The position numbers were made by a program, and so were the translations under genes. Shown one piece after another: positions 40,787-51,300 of a stretch of DNA of 64,000 nucleotides (position 1 is the stretch's first letter; every line of letters starts with the position of its first letter). Source of the stretch: Solibacillus sp. FSL K6-1523 (GTDB taxonomy: Bacteria; Bacillota; Bacilli; Bacillales_A; Planococcaceae); assembly GCF_038005225.1 (NCBI RefSeq), contig NZ_JBBOSU010000001.1, positions 608,001 through 672,000 on the forward strand. Direction: 5' to 3'. The notes under the pieces were generated by a model. It had not been told where the DNA came from, ran no database searches, and was given only the letters and a program-made list of their open reading frames with translations.

Positions 40787-42343
40787 ATGACTTCATTTTA
40801 CCAAGAACTGAATCAATCCGGGAAGATGAGCGATGAAAAGGAAAACGCGCAATCCCGTGCAGGTATAGATAAATGGATTTTCCGTCTATTGCTATTATTA
40901 ATAGGTGTTATGCCTTTAATCGTGCTTGCGAATATAGAGCAAGTTGTAAGTCCACTTATCTCTAATATAGATGTACTTTCTTCTGGAGCGAAAGGTGATT
41001 TATTTACACATTATAAAGCATTATTTGTAATTGTTATTACAGTTATTACAGGTGTGATGTTACTAGCAAAAGTGTTTTTCATGGATGGCAAAATTCGAAA
41101 AACACCGATGAACTATGCAATTGGTTTATTTGCATTTGCGATTATTATATCGACAGTATTTTCACCAAATATTACAGTCGCTTTAAATGGTCAATATAAC
41201 CGTTCAGACGGTGCAATTAGCTGGCTATGTTATTTAGCACTTATGTTTATTGCGATGAATATTGAATATCCGAAAAATGTTGTTAAATATATCATGTATG
41301 CATTGATGCCATTTGTATTTATTAACTTATTCATTATTACGATGAACTTTTATGGTAAGGATTTACTTCAATATGAATGGATGCAAAGTTTAGTATCCAT
41401 GGCATTACCTGAAGGCGCTAGCATATCGGAAGGTTCGACTTTAGTAGGTACGTTAAACCAGTGGAACTATATGAGTGGGATGTTTGCGATTATGACAGTT
41501 ATGTATTTAGCATGGGCATTCATTGAAAAATCAATGATAAATACAGTCGTCTCTGCAATCACAGCAGCAGTGTCAATCTCGGTTATGTTTATGTCTATTT
41601 CAACAAATGGTTTCTTAACGGTTACTGTTTCACTTATTGTGTTAATCGTTATTGCAATTAAATCACCAGTTAAGAAAAATATGGCGGTCGGATTATTACT
41701 ATTTGTTGTGATTACGATGCCAGTATTCCATATACTTGCAACTGAAAACGAACAAGTATGGGACGAATCATTTGGTTTTATATTGGGTGGTAATCCTTAT
41801 AAAAAAGTAGAAAAGACAAACGTAAGCTTCGATGACTTACTCGGATCAAAGGCATACGCCTCAGATCAAATACTTGAACTCCCTATATTACCAGAACAAG
41901 GTTGGTCACCTGGTTCGGGACGTTTCTATATTTGGGAGAAATCAGCTGATTTAGTTAAAGAACGACCAATTGTAGGCTATGGTTTAGATACATTAATATA
42001 TAACTTCCCGCATTTTAACATTGATGCACGAGGTGGCAACAATTCAGAAAGTACAATTGTCGATAAAGCCCATAACGTTTATGTTACGATTCTTTATGGA
42101 ACAGGGATTTTTGGAGCGCTAGCATTTTTAATTATTTTGGTAGGTTCAGTTCTTGTTGGACTAAAGCAAATTGTTTTAAAAAATAACCTTATTTTAGGTC
42201 CATTAGTTGCGGTCATTGTAGCTTATAGTACGCAAGCACTCTTTAATGACTCTTTACCAGGGATAACTGCGGTAATCTTTGTATTAATCGGTATATTATT
42301 TGGTATACAAAAAGAAGAAGGAAAAACTCAAGCAAATGATTGA
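40787..42343 (+). CDS. O-antigen ligase/polymerase-type membrane protein
   Basis: 518 aa with about 11-12 hydrophobic segments and a large loop (about 320-400). The Wzy_C/WaaL hallmark is present: SGRFYIWEKSADLVKERPIV then GYGLDTLIYNF, and later DKAHNVYVTILYGTGIFGAL, with the conserved Arg and His of the family. Such enzymes polymerise or ligate undecaprenyl-linked glycans outside the membrane. Its place between the TPR protein and the PglF/CapD-like dehydratase gene suggests it handles the main repeat unit. AAGGAAGG precedes the ATG. The C-terminal tail KEEGKTQAND is hydrophilic. Confidence 0.82.
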   Translation: MTSFYQELNQSGKMSDEKENAQSRAGIDKWIFRLLLLLIGVMPLIVLANIEQVVSPLISNIDVLSSGAKGDLFTHYKALFVIVITVITGVMLLAKVFFMDGKIRKTPMNYAIGLFAFAIIISTVFSPNITVALNGQYNRSDGAISWLCYLALMFIAMNIEYPKNVVKYIMYALMPFVFINLFIITMNFYGKDLLQYEWMQSLVSMALPEGASISEGSTLVGTLNQWNYMSGMFAIMTVMYLAWAFIEKSMINTVVSAITAAVSISVMFMSISTNGFLTVTVSLIVLIVIAIKSPVKKNMAVGLLLFVVITMPVFHILATENEQVWDESFGFILGGNPYKKVEKTNVSFDDLLGSKAYASDQILELPILPEQGWSPGSGRFYIWEKSADLVKERPIVGYGLDTLIYNFPHFNIDARGGNNSESTIVDKAHNVYVTILYGTGIFGALAFLIILVGSVLVGLKQIVLKNNLILGPLVAVIVAYSTQALFNDSLPGITAVIFVLIGILFGIQKEEGKTQAND

Positions 42344-42357
42344 AAGAAGGTAGCGGA

Positions 42358-44178
42358 ATGAATTATAGAATGAGATATATTGCATTTTTTATATTAGATT
42401 CAATGATTGTAATTTCCGCTATTTTCTTTAGTTTTTGGTTATTTCAAACTTCTCTAGTATTAAAATTAGAATCGACAATATATATCAGTGCAATAACGTT
42501 GTTGATAAGTCATCACGTTGTTGCTTATTTTTTTAAATTATATAGTCGGATGTGGAGTGTAGCATCTGTACGTGAGCTATTGATTATCTTTTATTCTGTG
42601 ACAATTTCTGTGTTAGTAGCGTGCTTACTCCAATATATTTTAAAACATGATGTATATGAAAGAATCATGACTGTCACTTGGATGTTGCACATTATATTAA
42701 TAGGTGGATCTAGATTTATTATCCGACTGATCAAAGACGATGAATCATTTAAAAATACAGATAATTTAACGCGTGTACTAATTGTAGGAGCTGGAAAAGC
42801 AGGTACAATGCTAGCAAAGAACATACAACAAAACGAGCGTCAAACACTACACCCCGTTGTTTTTGTAGATGATGATCCAAACATGCAAAATCTAACGATA
42901 ATGAATGTACTTGTAGCAGGTAAAATTAAGGATATCCCAAAAATTGTTGTAAATTATGGGATTGAAGAAATTATCATTGCACTGCCATCCCTTTCCAAAA
43001 TGGAGTTAAAAGGAATACATCATTTATGTTTAAAAACAAAATTAAAAGTACGCATGATGCCGAGAATTGAAGATGTAATGTCAGGGAGAATTTCTGTAAA
43101 TGATATGAAAGAAATAAGCTTCGAGGATTTGTTAGGTCGCGATGAGGTATCCCTTGATATGAAATCATTATCTAGCAAAATTACAGGGAAAGTTATTTTA
43201 GTTACAGGCGCTGGTGGTTCAATTGGTTCAGAAATTTGCCGACAAATTTGCCGATTTCAACCAGAAAAGCTCCTGTTACTCGGTCATGGTGAAAATTCTA
43301 TTTATAATATTTTAATGGAACTTCAAGCAATTGGAAATTTGCGAGTTGAGTTAATCCCAATTATTGCAGATGTGAAGGATAAACAAAAAATAGCCAAAGT
43401 GATGGACATGTACCAACCGAATGTTGTTTACCATGCGGCAGCGCATAAACATGTACCGCTAATGGAATCGAATTTTAGAGAAGCGGTTGATAATAATATT
43501 TTTGGTACAAAAAATGTAGCAGAGCAAGCGCATAAATATGGCGTAAAGCATTTTGTTCTTGTATCTACTGATAAGGCTGTAAATCCACCGAATGTTATGG
43601 GATCTACAAAAAGATTAGCAGAAATTTGTATTCAAAACTTGGCAAAAATAAGTAATACAAAATTTGTTGCGGTACGTTTTGGAAACGTGCTTGGTTCACG
43701 AGGTTCTGTTGTGCCATTATTTAAAAAGCAAATTGAAGATGGAGGCCCTATAAAAGTAACGCATCCAGAGGTGACACGTTACTTTATGACAATTCCTGAA
43801 GCTTCACGATTAGTCATTCAAGCAGGTGCTCTCGGTCATTCTGGTGATATTTTTGCATTAGATATGGGACAACCCGTTAAAATAGTTGATTTAGCCAAAA
43901 ACTTAATCGAACTTTCAGGTTATCGAGAAAATGAAATTGCTATTGAATTTATAGGTTTGCGACCAGGTGAAAAAATGCATGAGGAAATATACGGTGCAGC
44001 AGAAACAGGTGAAAAAGTATACGAGAAAATAACCTTAGTAAAGAATAGCTTTATGATTGAAGGTTTTGAACAATATATAGAACAACTTATTACTATTCAA
44101 GATGATGAGCAATTTAAAGAAAAGTTAATAGGGTTGGCGAATAATAAAATTGTCGTTAAAGGAGTTAATGGGGAATGA
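42358..44178 (+). CDS. PglF/CapD-type UDP-GlcNAc 4,6-dehydratase
   Basis: About 606 aa from the ATG at 42358 (GAAGG before it); the open frame also allows TTG at 42340. Four membrane segments lie at about 1-115. A first Rossmann domain ([18 protein letters not shown]) is followed by the SDR dehydratase domain ([18 protein letters not shown] in this protein's spelling [13 protein letters not shown]). The active region is [18 protein letters not shown], with the TDK/M variation of PglF and CapD. It converts UDP-GlcNAc to the UDP-4-keto-6-deoxy sugar, the entry point to bacillosamine- or FucNAc-type sugars. No obvious aminotransferase gene follows in this locus, so the next step is not seen. The stop overlaps tarI by four bases. 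Confidence 0.88.
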   Translation: MNYRMRYIAFFILDSMIVISAIFFSFWLFQTSLVLKLESTIYISAITLLISHHVVAYFFKLYSRMWSVASVRELLIIFYSVTISVLVACLLQYILKHDVYERIMTVTWMLHIILIGGSRFIIRLIKDDESFKNTDNLTRVLIVGAGKAGTMLAKNIQQNERQTLHPVVFVDDDPNMQNLTIMNVLVAGKIKDIPKIVVNYGIEEIIIALPSLSKMELKGIHHLCLKTKLKVRMMPRIEDVMSGRISVNDMKEISFEDLLGRDEVSLDMKSLSSKITGKVILVTGAGGSIGSEICRQICRFQPEKLLLLGHGENSIYNILMELQAIGNLRVELIPIIADVKDKQKIAKVMDMYQPNVVYHAAAHKHVPLMESNFREAVDNNIFGTKNVAEQAHKYGVKHFVLVSTDKAVNPPNVMGSTKRLAEICIQNLAKISNTKFVAVRFGNVLGSRGSVVPLFKKQIEDGGPIKVTHPEVTRYFMTIPEASRLVIQAGALGHSGDIFALDMGQPVKIVDLAKNLIELSGYRENEIAIEFIGLRPGEKMHEEIYGAAETGEKVYEKITLVKNSFMIEGFEQYIEQLITIQDDEQFKEKLIGLANNKIVVKGVNGE

Positions 44179-44888
44179 TTTATGCAGGAATTTTAGCTGG
44201 CGGTAAGGGGACAAGAATGGGGAATGTACCGATGCCGAAGCAGTTTTTATTGTTAAATGAAAAACCAATCATTATTCATACGATTGAAAAGTTTATATTA
44301 AATAGCGATTTTGACGCTATTATCATTGCAAGTCCGAAAGAATGGATTCAGCATACGAAGGATTTGTTAAAAAAGTATCATTTACAAGATCCACGGATTA
44401 AAGTCACTGAAGGTGGTAAAGATCGAAACGAATCAATTATGAATATTATTCATTTTATTGAAGAAAATAATGGTTTAACAGATGAAGATATACTTGTAAC
44501 GCATGATGCCGTTCGACCATTTTTAACACACAGAATTATTGCAGAAAATATACAATATGGCTTGAGTGATGGAGCAGTTGATACTGTAATTCCGGCGATT
44601 GATACAATTGTTGTTTCGAATGATGGCGAGTATTTAAGTGATATCCCTGTTCGAAATGTCATGTATCAAGGACAAACACCTCAAACATTTAATATGGTTC
44701 AATTAAAGGGTTACTATGAATCATTAACGAATGAAGAAAAAAATATTTTGACTGATGCATGTAAAATATTTATTTTAAAAGGAAGTAAAGTGAGAAATAT
44801 TTTAGGAGAAAACTTTAATATTAAAGTAACAACACCTTTTGATTTAAATGTAGCAAATGCAATTATAAAAGGAAGTTTAGATAAATGA
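44175..44888 (+). CDS. tarI: TarI: ribitol-5-phosphate cytidylyltransferase
   Basis: 237 aa, normal length. The nucleotidyltransferase motif [20 protein letters not shown] is at the N-terminus. [10 protein letters not shown] and [12 protein letters not shown] follow, as in IspD/TarI. The TarI-specific feel comes from [10 protein letters not shown] and from the neighbour tarJ. It makes CDP-ribitol from ribitol-5-phosphate and CTP. Overlaps of four bases on both sides (ATGA with the dehydratase and with tarJ) imply tight translational coupling. IspD is the main alternative, but the operon context argues against it. Confidence 0.9.
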   Translation: MIYAGILAGGKGTRMGNVPMPKQFLLLNEKPIIIHTIEKFILNSDFDAIIIASPKEWIQHTKDLLKKYHLQDPRIKVTEGGKDRNESIMNIIHFIEENNGLTDEDILVTHDAVRPFLTHRIIAENIQYGLSDGAVDTVIPAIDTIVVSNDGEYLSDIPVRNVMYQGQTPQTFNMVQLKGYYESLTNEEKNILTDACKIFILKGSKVRNILGENFNIKVTTPFDLNVANAIIKGSLDK

Positions 44889-45910
44889 TTAATCAAATTT
44901 ATCGCTTAGTTTCACCGAGACAATTTGAAGTAACTTATATTGATGAGTCAATTGATGCAGAAAAACTTGTTATCCGACCAACGCATTTATCAATATGTGC
45001 GGCAGACCAACGTTACTATACGGGTACACGTGGTGAGGAAGCAATGAAGAAAAAGCTCCCAATGGCACTAATTCATGAGGGTGTTGGTGAGGTTGCATAT
45101 GATCCAAAAGGGATACTTCAACCAGGCACTAAGGTCGTAATGGTACCAAATAATCCAACAGAACAAGATGAGTTTATTGCAGAGAACTATTTAACAACAA
45201 GTCAGTTTGCATCAAGTGGATATGATGGCTTTATGCAAGACTATATATTTCTAGAACGAAGCCGTATTGTCGTATTACCAGACGATATAAATATGCATGT
45301 TGCTGCATTTACTGAACTTGTAACAATCGCTACTCATGCGATTACTAGGTTTGAACAAAAATCAATTAAACGTCGTGAAAGCTTTGGCGTGTGGGGGGAT
45401 GGAAATTTAGGCTTTATTACAGCGCTCTTACTGAAAAAACTTTATCCAGAATGTATAGTTATTTTGTTTGGAAAAACAGAGTATAAAATATCTCACTTTT
45501 CATTTGTAGATGAAACGTATAATATACGTTCGATTCCAGCGAACTTGCAGATTGACCACGGCTTTGAATGTGTAGGAGGTCGTGGTAGTGGTATGGCAAT
45601 TGATCAAATGATTGATCATATTAAGCCAGAAGGAACGATGAGTATTTTAGGTGTTAGTGAATACCCCGTTGAAATTAATACACGTATGATACTGGAAAAG
45701 GGATTAGTAATGATAGGAAGCAGTAGAAGTGGTGTAGTAGATTTCCAGAGAACTGTTGAAATCTACAGAGAACATCCAGAAATCGTGGATTATTTAAGTA
45801 TTCTAGTAGGAGAAATATTAAATGTTAATACAATAAACGACGTGATTAAAACCTTTGAACAAGATTTGTCTAGTTCATGGGGTAAAACTGTAATGGAGTG
45901 GGAAATTTAG
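44885..45910 (+). CDS. tarJ: TarJ: ribulose-5-phosphate reductase (alcohol dehydrogenase type)
   Basis: 341 aa. A zinc-type medium-chain dehydrogenase: [15 protein letters not shown] with the zinc-ligand Cys, [10 protein letters not shown], and a nucleotide fold at [18 protein letters not shown]. It reduces ribulose-5-phosphate to ribitol-5-phosphate with NADPH and hands it to TarI. The start overlaps tarI by four bases. The next gene starts one base after its stop. TarIJ together indicate a ribitol-phosphate teichoic acid or related polymer. Confidence 0.9.
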   Translation: MINQIYRLVSPRQFEVTYIDESIDAEKLVIRPTHLSICAADQRYYTGTRGEEAMKKKLPMALIHEGVGEVAYDPKGILQPGTKVVMVPNNPTEQDEFIAENYLTTSQFASSGYDGFMQDYIFLERSRIVVLPDDINMHVAAFTELVTIATHAITRFEQKSIKRRESFGVWGDGNLGFITALLLKKLYPECIVILFGKTEYKISHFSFVDETYNIRSIPANLQIDHGFECVGGRGSGMAIDQMIDHIKPEGTMSILGVSEYPVEINTRMILEKGLVMIGSSRSGVVDFQRTVEIYREHPEIVDYLSILVGEILNVNTINDVIKTFEQDLSSSWGKTVMEWEI

Positions 45911-45911
45911 C

Positions 45912-48437
45912 ATGCAGGATTTTGAATACAATATTTCAGTCTTAGTGCCCGTGTATAATGCACAGGACACATTGGTAGAAACAATCGATTCCGTGCTCAA
46001 TCAAGAAATAGTTGAAGGGTTTAAGTATGAAATTTTGTTAATAAATGATGGATCTTCAGATGAAAGTGAAGAAATTTGTTTAAACTTTTCTAATCAGTAC
46101 CCCTTTATAAAATATCTTTCACATGAAAACAGGGGCGTATCTTATACGAGAAATAGAGGATTAGATTTAGCTAAAGGAAAATATATATTATTTTTAGATG
46201 CTGATGATTTGATTGCGAATGATACATTGAGTAGTGTTTATGAAACATTTGAAAAGTATTTTGATGAAGCAGACCTTTTGGCATACCCTCTTTATCGATT
46301 AATAGACGGAAAAATAGTAAATCATCCAAGGACGTCCACATATAAATTTACTGGTGTTTATGATATTGATGCATATCCACATATTAATCAAACGACAATG
46401 AATGTAATAATTAAAAATTTAAAAACTAAGAATTATTTTGATGAAAATATGAGTTTTGCAGAAGATAGCTTCTTTAACACTAAAATGATTACGCCTAAAA
46501 GGAAAGTAATACTAAGTTCTAGAGGCGCTTACTATTATAGAATCAATACTTATTCGGCAGCCCAACGATTTAGGAGTCCTGCAAACGCAGCTATGCCTAT
46601 AATTAATTTCTTTGAAAGTTTAATAAAAATTAACGACCAAAACACAAATAAAACTTTAAAATATGCACAGAGTATAATAATGTATGAAATAAATTGGAGA
46701 ATTAAATCTAATGGTCTATTTCCAAAGCATTTATCCCAAGAAGAGTATAATGAATGGAATAAAAGATTTTATTACATATTGAGTTATATTGAAATTGACA
46801 CAATTATGTCGCACCCCCATATTGATTATTACCATAAAATTTACTTTTTGAATTTAAAAGATCAAGAAATCAAACATTACGTAAATGATGGGCATATTCC
46901 AATTATTATGGATGGATATAAAATAAGTGAAATCAAAAATTTCCAACTTGTATTTTCATTGTTTTTAATCAAAGATGGTTGTTTACATATAAGTGGTTTT
47001 ATTAAAAATCCATTTTTAAAAGAGTTACAATTGAATTTAAAACTAATTATAAATATTAATGGTATTTCAGAAGAGTTGTTACTATATAAATCAAATTATA
47101 GCTATTACAAATCAGCAGAGTTTACAAATTTATTTTTACAATTTGATACAAAAATCCCACTTAGAGATACAGAAGTTGATATTTATTTTGATGTTCATTA
47201 TGGGGGAAATATATATCCGACAACTTTTTATTTTAAAGAAAATACAATTATTAAAACAGCAATTTTAAAAAGATATGAGCTTGTGAATAAGAATTACTTG
47301 ATTGAGGTATCTGAAAATAATATTAACATTAATATGCTAAAAGGAATAAAAGGTTTTATTAAAAAATTTATTAGTAGAGTTAAATTAAATAAAAGTATTA
47401 TAAAAGTTGGGTATTTACCTTTAGTTCTATTTAAATTGATAATAAGGAATATTTTCCAAAAAGAAATTAATTTATATTCAGATAGCCCATCTGTATATAG
47501 TGAGGCTTATATAAAGTTTAAAGAAGGTGTAAAGGAAGCTAAAGGATTTCACTATTATATATACAGTGAATCAGACGGGGTAAATATCTATGAAAAATTT
47601 ACTGAAAAAGAGCAGAAAAACTTAGTTTTGAGAGGATCTTTACAACATAAAATGTTATTTATTAAAGCAAATAATATTTACTCTACTTCTACGAAAATGT
47701 TTAATTATTCACCATTTAGTATGAAAGCATATAACCTCCTTGCGGAATATTTTAAATACGATCTGATATGGCTAAAATTAGCGGCTCATAATGGTTACTT
47801 ACCTAATATTTACTCTAAAGAAATAACAAATGTTAATCAAATAATAGTGAAATCTAATAAAGATAAAAATATACTAATATCTATGTATAATTACTTACCG
47901 GATCAAATAATAGTAGAAACTAATACTAAAGTAGAGCCCTCAAAAGGTAGTGAAAAAATCTTAATTGCATTTACTTGGAGAAGTTATTTGGCGGTATCAA
48001 CTGCAAAAAGTTTACAAGAAATGCGCTTAGAAAGGTTTGCAACTTCACAGTATTTTAAAAATCTGTCCGCATTATTGAACTCGGATATACTAAATAAAAT
48101 AGCCAGGGATTACGAAATTGATTTTTATATTCATCCTAAATTCCAAAAATACCAGGATTTATTTAACAAAGTTAACTACTCCATTTCGTTTATTAAAGAA
48201 ATTAAAAATATAAATGAATATAGTTTGTTAGTTACAGATTACTCCCAGTTAACTGATACTTTTGAGGAAAGGGAGAAGAGTGTTCTAAAATACCATCTGG
48301 ATTTTGCAGATTTTAAAACGGGGAACCATGTATTTAATACTCTTATCGATGGGGATGAGAATTATTTCTTTGAATTAGAAAGATTATTAATAGAAATCGA
48401 GAATAATGTATATCAAACGAATGGAGTTATAAAATGA
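45912..48437 (+). CDS. Bifunctional GT2 glycosyltransferase / CDP-polyol phosphotransferase-like protein
   Basis: 841 aa. Residues 1-230 are a GT-A family 2 domain (NISVLVPVYNAQDTLVETID, then FLDADDLI as the DxD-type motif). Residues about 340-430 form a beta-rich module like those in TagF/TarL. Residues about 530-830 resemble the glycerophosphotransferase fold (FTWRSYLAVSTAKSL, IHPKFQKY, LLVTDYSQLTDTFEE), with the final HP...TDYS pattern. The protein probably adds a sugar and a polyol phosphate to the growing teichoic chain at the inner membrane face. The DNA is visibly more A/T-rich than at the locus edges, suggesting transfer. The stop overlaps the next polyol transferase start by four bases. 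The C-terminal domain is divergent, so its activity is inferred. Confidence 0.75.
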   Translation: MQDFEYNISVLVPVYNAQDTLVETIDSVLNQEIVEGFKYEILLINDGSSDESEEICLNFSNQYPFIKYLSHENRGVSYTRNRGLDLAKGKYILFLDADDLIANDTLSSVYETFEKYFDEADLLAYPLYRLIDGKIVNHPRTSTYKFTGVYDIDAYPHINQTTMNVIIKNLKTKNYFDENMSFAEDSFFNTKMITPKRKVILSSRGAYYYRINTYSAAQRFRSPANAAMPIINFFESLIKINDQNTNKTLKYAQSIIMYEINWRIKSNGLFPKHLSQEEYNEWNKRFYYILSYIEIDTIMSHPHIDYYHKIYFLNLKDQEIKHYVNDGHIPIIMDGYKISEIKNFQLVFSLFLIKDGCLHISGFIKNPFLKELQLNLKLIININGISEELLLYKSNYSYYKSAEFTNLFLQFDTKIPLRDTEVDIYFDVHYGGNIYPTTFYFKENTIIKTAILKRYELVNKNYLIEVSENNININMLKGIKGFIKKFISRVKLNKSIIKVGYLPLVLFKLIIRNIFQKEINLYSDSPSVYSEAYIKFKEGVKEAKGFHYYIYSESDGVNIYEKFTEKEQKNLVLRGSLQHKMLFIKANNIYSTSTKMFNYSPFSMKAYNLLAEYFKYDLIWLKLAAHNGYLPNIYSKEITNVNQIIVKSNKDKNILISMYNYLPDQIIVETNTKVEPSKGSEKILIAFTWRSYLAVSTAKSLQEMRLERFATSQYFKNLSALLNSDILNKIARDYEIDFYIHPKFQKYQDLFNKVNYSISFIKEIKNINEYSLLVTDYSQLTDTFEEREKSVLKYHLDFADFKTGNHVFNTLIDGDENYFFELERLLIEIENNVYQTNGVIK

Positions 48438-49609
48438 CAATGGTAAAAAGAATAGTTCCATTATTAAAAAAGATACAGCATTATATAACAAAAAAACTAT
48501 TAAAATTTATGCGTTTGAAGAGAAGAATAGTATTAGAGAGTCATCCAGATTTATCAGGAAATACATTTGAATTTTATGAATTTTTGTTAAAGAATAAAGT
48601 CAATTTAAATTATAAAATATATTGGTTAGTAGAAAATCCAGAGAATTATAAAAAATACGCGATTAAAAATATTAAATTTCTTGCGTTAAAACCTTCAAAT
48701 ATAATAAAAGAATTGAGAAAAAAAATTATTATTCATTCGGCTAAGTTAATTATCAGTGAAAATCGAATGATTCATAAAACAAATCCTAATACTCAATCAA
48801 TCCACTTGCATCATGGTACTGTTTTAAAAGATGTAAGTGGTATTTATAATTTTGGTAAGAGTTACAATTATATATTATGTCCATCAAAGGAGTTGGTTGA
48901 ATTATATAAACGTTTATTTAAGGTAAATAAAGAACAGATTTATATTTGTGGATACCCTAGAAATGATTTATTAACGAAGCCAAATAATGCTTTGGATAGG
49001 TTAGGGTTCATAAATTACAAGAAAGTTATTTTATGGATGCCTACTTTTAGGCAACATAAAAATAAAGAAAGAACTGATACAGCAAAGACATTGCCTTTGG
49101 GAATACCTGTATTGAGAAATGAAAAGGAGTTAATTCGTTTAAATGAATACTTAATCCAGTTAAATATTTTGTTAGTATTAAAGTTACATCCATCCCAGGA
49201 CAAGTCATATATTAATATAGATGCAACATCAAATATAATTATTCTAGAGGACTATCAACTGCAAGAAAAAGATGTTAAGTTATATGATTTTGTTGGTCAA
49301 ACAGATGCATTAATTACAGATTATTCATCAATCTATTTTGATTACTTATTATTGGGGAAACCAATTGGATTAACTATCGATGATATCGATGATTATTCTT
49401 TAGGGTTTGTTTATCCAAATGTGGATGAGTATTTAGTAGGGGATAAGATAAATGAACTTAGAGATATGAAATCGTTTATTCAAAATTGTGTTGATGGTAT
49501 TGATGTAAATAAAAATTTAAGGGAACAAGTAAATACTAGGGTAAATATCAAGACAGCCGAAAGCTACTCAAATGAACTTTATAAAAAAGTTGAAACAATT
49601 TTGAAGTGA
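48434..49609 (+). CDS. CDP-glycerol/ribitol phosphotransferase (TagB/TarL type)
   Basis: 391 aa. The family motifs are clear: LHHGTVLKDV (catalytic His), YICGYPRNDLL, ILWMPTFRQHK, LVLKLHPSQDK, and ALITDYSSIYFDYLLLGKPI. It transfers polyol phosphate from a CDP-activated donor to lipid-linked wall teichoic acid. With tarI and tarJ upstream, CDP-ribitol is the likely donor, but TagB, TagF and TarL cannot be separated by motif alone. The length matches the single-domain TagB/TarB group. An A/T-rich gap of 158 bases follows with no clear terminator. Confidence 0.85.
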   Translation: MTMVKRIVPLLKKIQHYITKKLLKFMRLKRRIVLESHPDLSGNTFEFYEFLLKNKVNLNYKIYWLVENPENYKKYAIKNIKFLALKPSNIIKELRKKIIIHSAKLIISENRMIHKTNPNTQSIHLHHGTVLKDVSGIYNFGKSYNYILCPSKELVELYKRLFKVNKEQIYICGYPRNDLLTKPNNALDRLGFINYKKVILWMPTFRQHKNKERTDTAKTLPLGIPVLRNEKELIRLNEYLIQLNILLVLKLHPSQDKSYINIDATSNIIILEDYQLQEKDVKLYDFVGQTDALITDYSSIYFDYLLLGKPIGLTIDDIDDYSLGFVYPNVDEYLVGDKINELRDMKSFIQNCVDGIDVNKNLREQVNTRVNIKTAESYSNELYKKVETILK

Positions 49610-49767
49610 AATTTACCTTTTAATTAGATATTAACCATCTTAATCATATTTTACGTTGGTAAAATTCCAAAATAAAAACACTATACTAAAAAAGAAGAAC
49701 ATGACCTTTATTAGAAGCAAATTTTTTTAAAAAAACAATAATTATAGTTAAATTAAGGGGATACAAG

Positions 49768-51288
49768 ATGCCTAATGAAATATTTCGAAAGCTTTATTTA
49801 AAGATAAGTAGGGAATACAAATTAGCTTTCATTATTACAGTAATATTTGGAACTTTAACGCATTTGTTTATATTTACAAATAGGATACCTAATCACGATA
49901 GCTTACATAGCTTTTATCATAACCAATCAATTTTATATTCAGGGAGGTTCACTTTAGGACCAGCAGCAAGTTTAAGTTCATATTTTGATTTACCATGGAT
50001 TATTGGAATTTTATCAGTGGTTTATCTTTCAATATTAGTAACTTTAATAGTAGCCTTATTTGATATTAAAAGTAAGTTATCTATTATTTTAATAAGTGGA
50101 TTAATTGTAACATTTCCAACAATCGGAGCTACATTTACTTATTTATATACAGCAGATGCTTATATGCTAGGTTATGCATTAGCTTTATTGGCTATATATA
50201 TAACAATAAAATACAAGAGAGGGTTTCTTTATTCATGGATGTTAATGCTATTTGCAATAGGCATTTATCAGGCAACATTATCCGTATTTTTAGTTTTCAG
50301 TATCTTATACATTATAAAAAGATTAACTGAAACTACCGCTGATATTAGGATAATTGCTAACTCATTATCTAAGTTAATTTTCACGTTTGTTATTTCATTG
50401 GGTATTTATGCATTGATTTTTAAAATTTATCAAAAATATAATAATATAGTGAGTTATCAGGGGTTAGATGAGGCAGGAAATATCGGCTTAACTACTATAA
50501 AGAATGCCCTATATAATTCTTTATACCAATATGGAACATTTTATTTCAGAGGGTTTATCACTAATTATGATATTAAGTTATTTGAAATCCTTAATGTAAT
50601 TATATTTTTACTATGTACAATAATGTTTATAAAAGTAATGGTTACATCAAAAATAAAATTAATTAATAAGATAGTGATATTTATCTTAATATTATTAATA
50701 CCGTTTTCAAGTTTTATTATGTACTTTATTTCACCCTCTGTTGAGTATCATACTTTAATGAAGTTTAGTTTAGTAGCAGTATATATTTCGCTAGTAATTA
50801 TTTATAGTGAGTATTTTGAGAGAACAAAAAAAATAAGTTTATCTTGGATTACAATAATTATTTTAATAGTTACTATAGGTAATAATGCGATTATTAATAA
50901 TATTGCTTATTTAAATGCAGAAATAAAATATGAACGATCTCAATCTATGTTAAATAGAATAGCAGTAAAGTCTGAAGGTTTAGAAAATTATAAGGATGCT
51001 AAAAAAATCATGGTTGTTGGTGGCTTGAAAATGTGGACTAAAATTTCTAGTGATACAGTAGCAAATAGTATTCCATGGATGACTGGAGCGATGGGAGAAC
51101 ATATTCTAACTTCTCAATCAAGAATTAGAAATATGTTTGAATATTATTTAGGAGTTTATTTACATGAGGTTAGTAAAGAACAGGCGGTACAAATAAGAGA
51201 GAGCAATGAATATAAGCAAATGGAAACATGGCCAGCAAATGAATCAGTGAAAGTAATAGATGATGTTTTAGTAATAAAATTTAATTAA
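49768..51288 (+). CDS. GtrII-type polyisoprenyl-sugar-dependent glycosyltransferase
   Basis: 506 aa with about 11 membrane segments. The N-terminal outer loop NRIPNHDSLHSFYHNQSILY and SGRFTLGPAASLSSYF fits the glucosyltransferase GtrII domain. The C-terminal soluble part has VNSIPWMTGAM-like sequence. GtrII enzymes take a sugar from undecaprenyl phosphate outside the membrane and add it to a surface polymer. The next two genes supply the lipid-linked sugar (GtrB-like) and its flippase (GtrA-like), so the cassette is complete. AAGGGG lies nine bases before the ATG. The likely target is the teichoic acid made by the preceding genes. Confidence 0.82.
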   Translation: MPNEIFRKLYLKISREYKLAFIITVIFGTLTHLFIFTNRIPNHDSLHSFYHNQSILYSGRFTLGPAASLSSYFDLPWIIGILSVVYLSILVTLIVALFDIKSKLSIILISGLIVTFPTIGATFTYLYTADAYMLGYALALLAIYITIKYKRGFLYSWMLMLFAIGIYQATLSVFLVFSILYIIKRLTETTADIRIIANSLSKLIFTFVISLGIYALIFKIYQKYNNIVSYQGLDEAGNIGLTTIKNALYNSLYQYGTFYFRGFITNYDIKLFEILNVIIFLLCTIMFIKVMVTSKIKLINKIVIFILILLIPFSSFIMYFISPSVEYHTLMKFSLVAVYISLVIIYSEYFERTKKISLSWITIIILIVTIGNNAIINNIAYLNAEIKYERSQSMLNRIAVKSEGLENYKDAKKIMVVGGLKMWTKISSDTVANSIPWMTGAMGEHILTSQSRIRNMFEYYLGVYLHEVSKEQAVQIRESNEYKQMETWPANESVKVIDDVLVIKFN

Positions 51289-51300
51289 AGAGGCGTAAAG

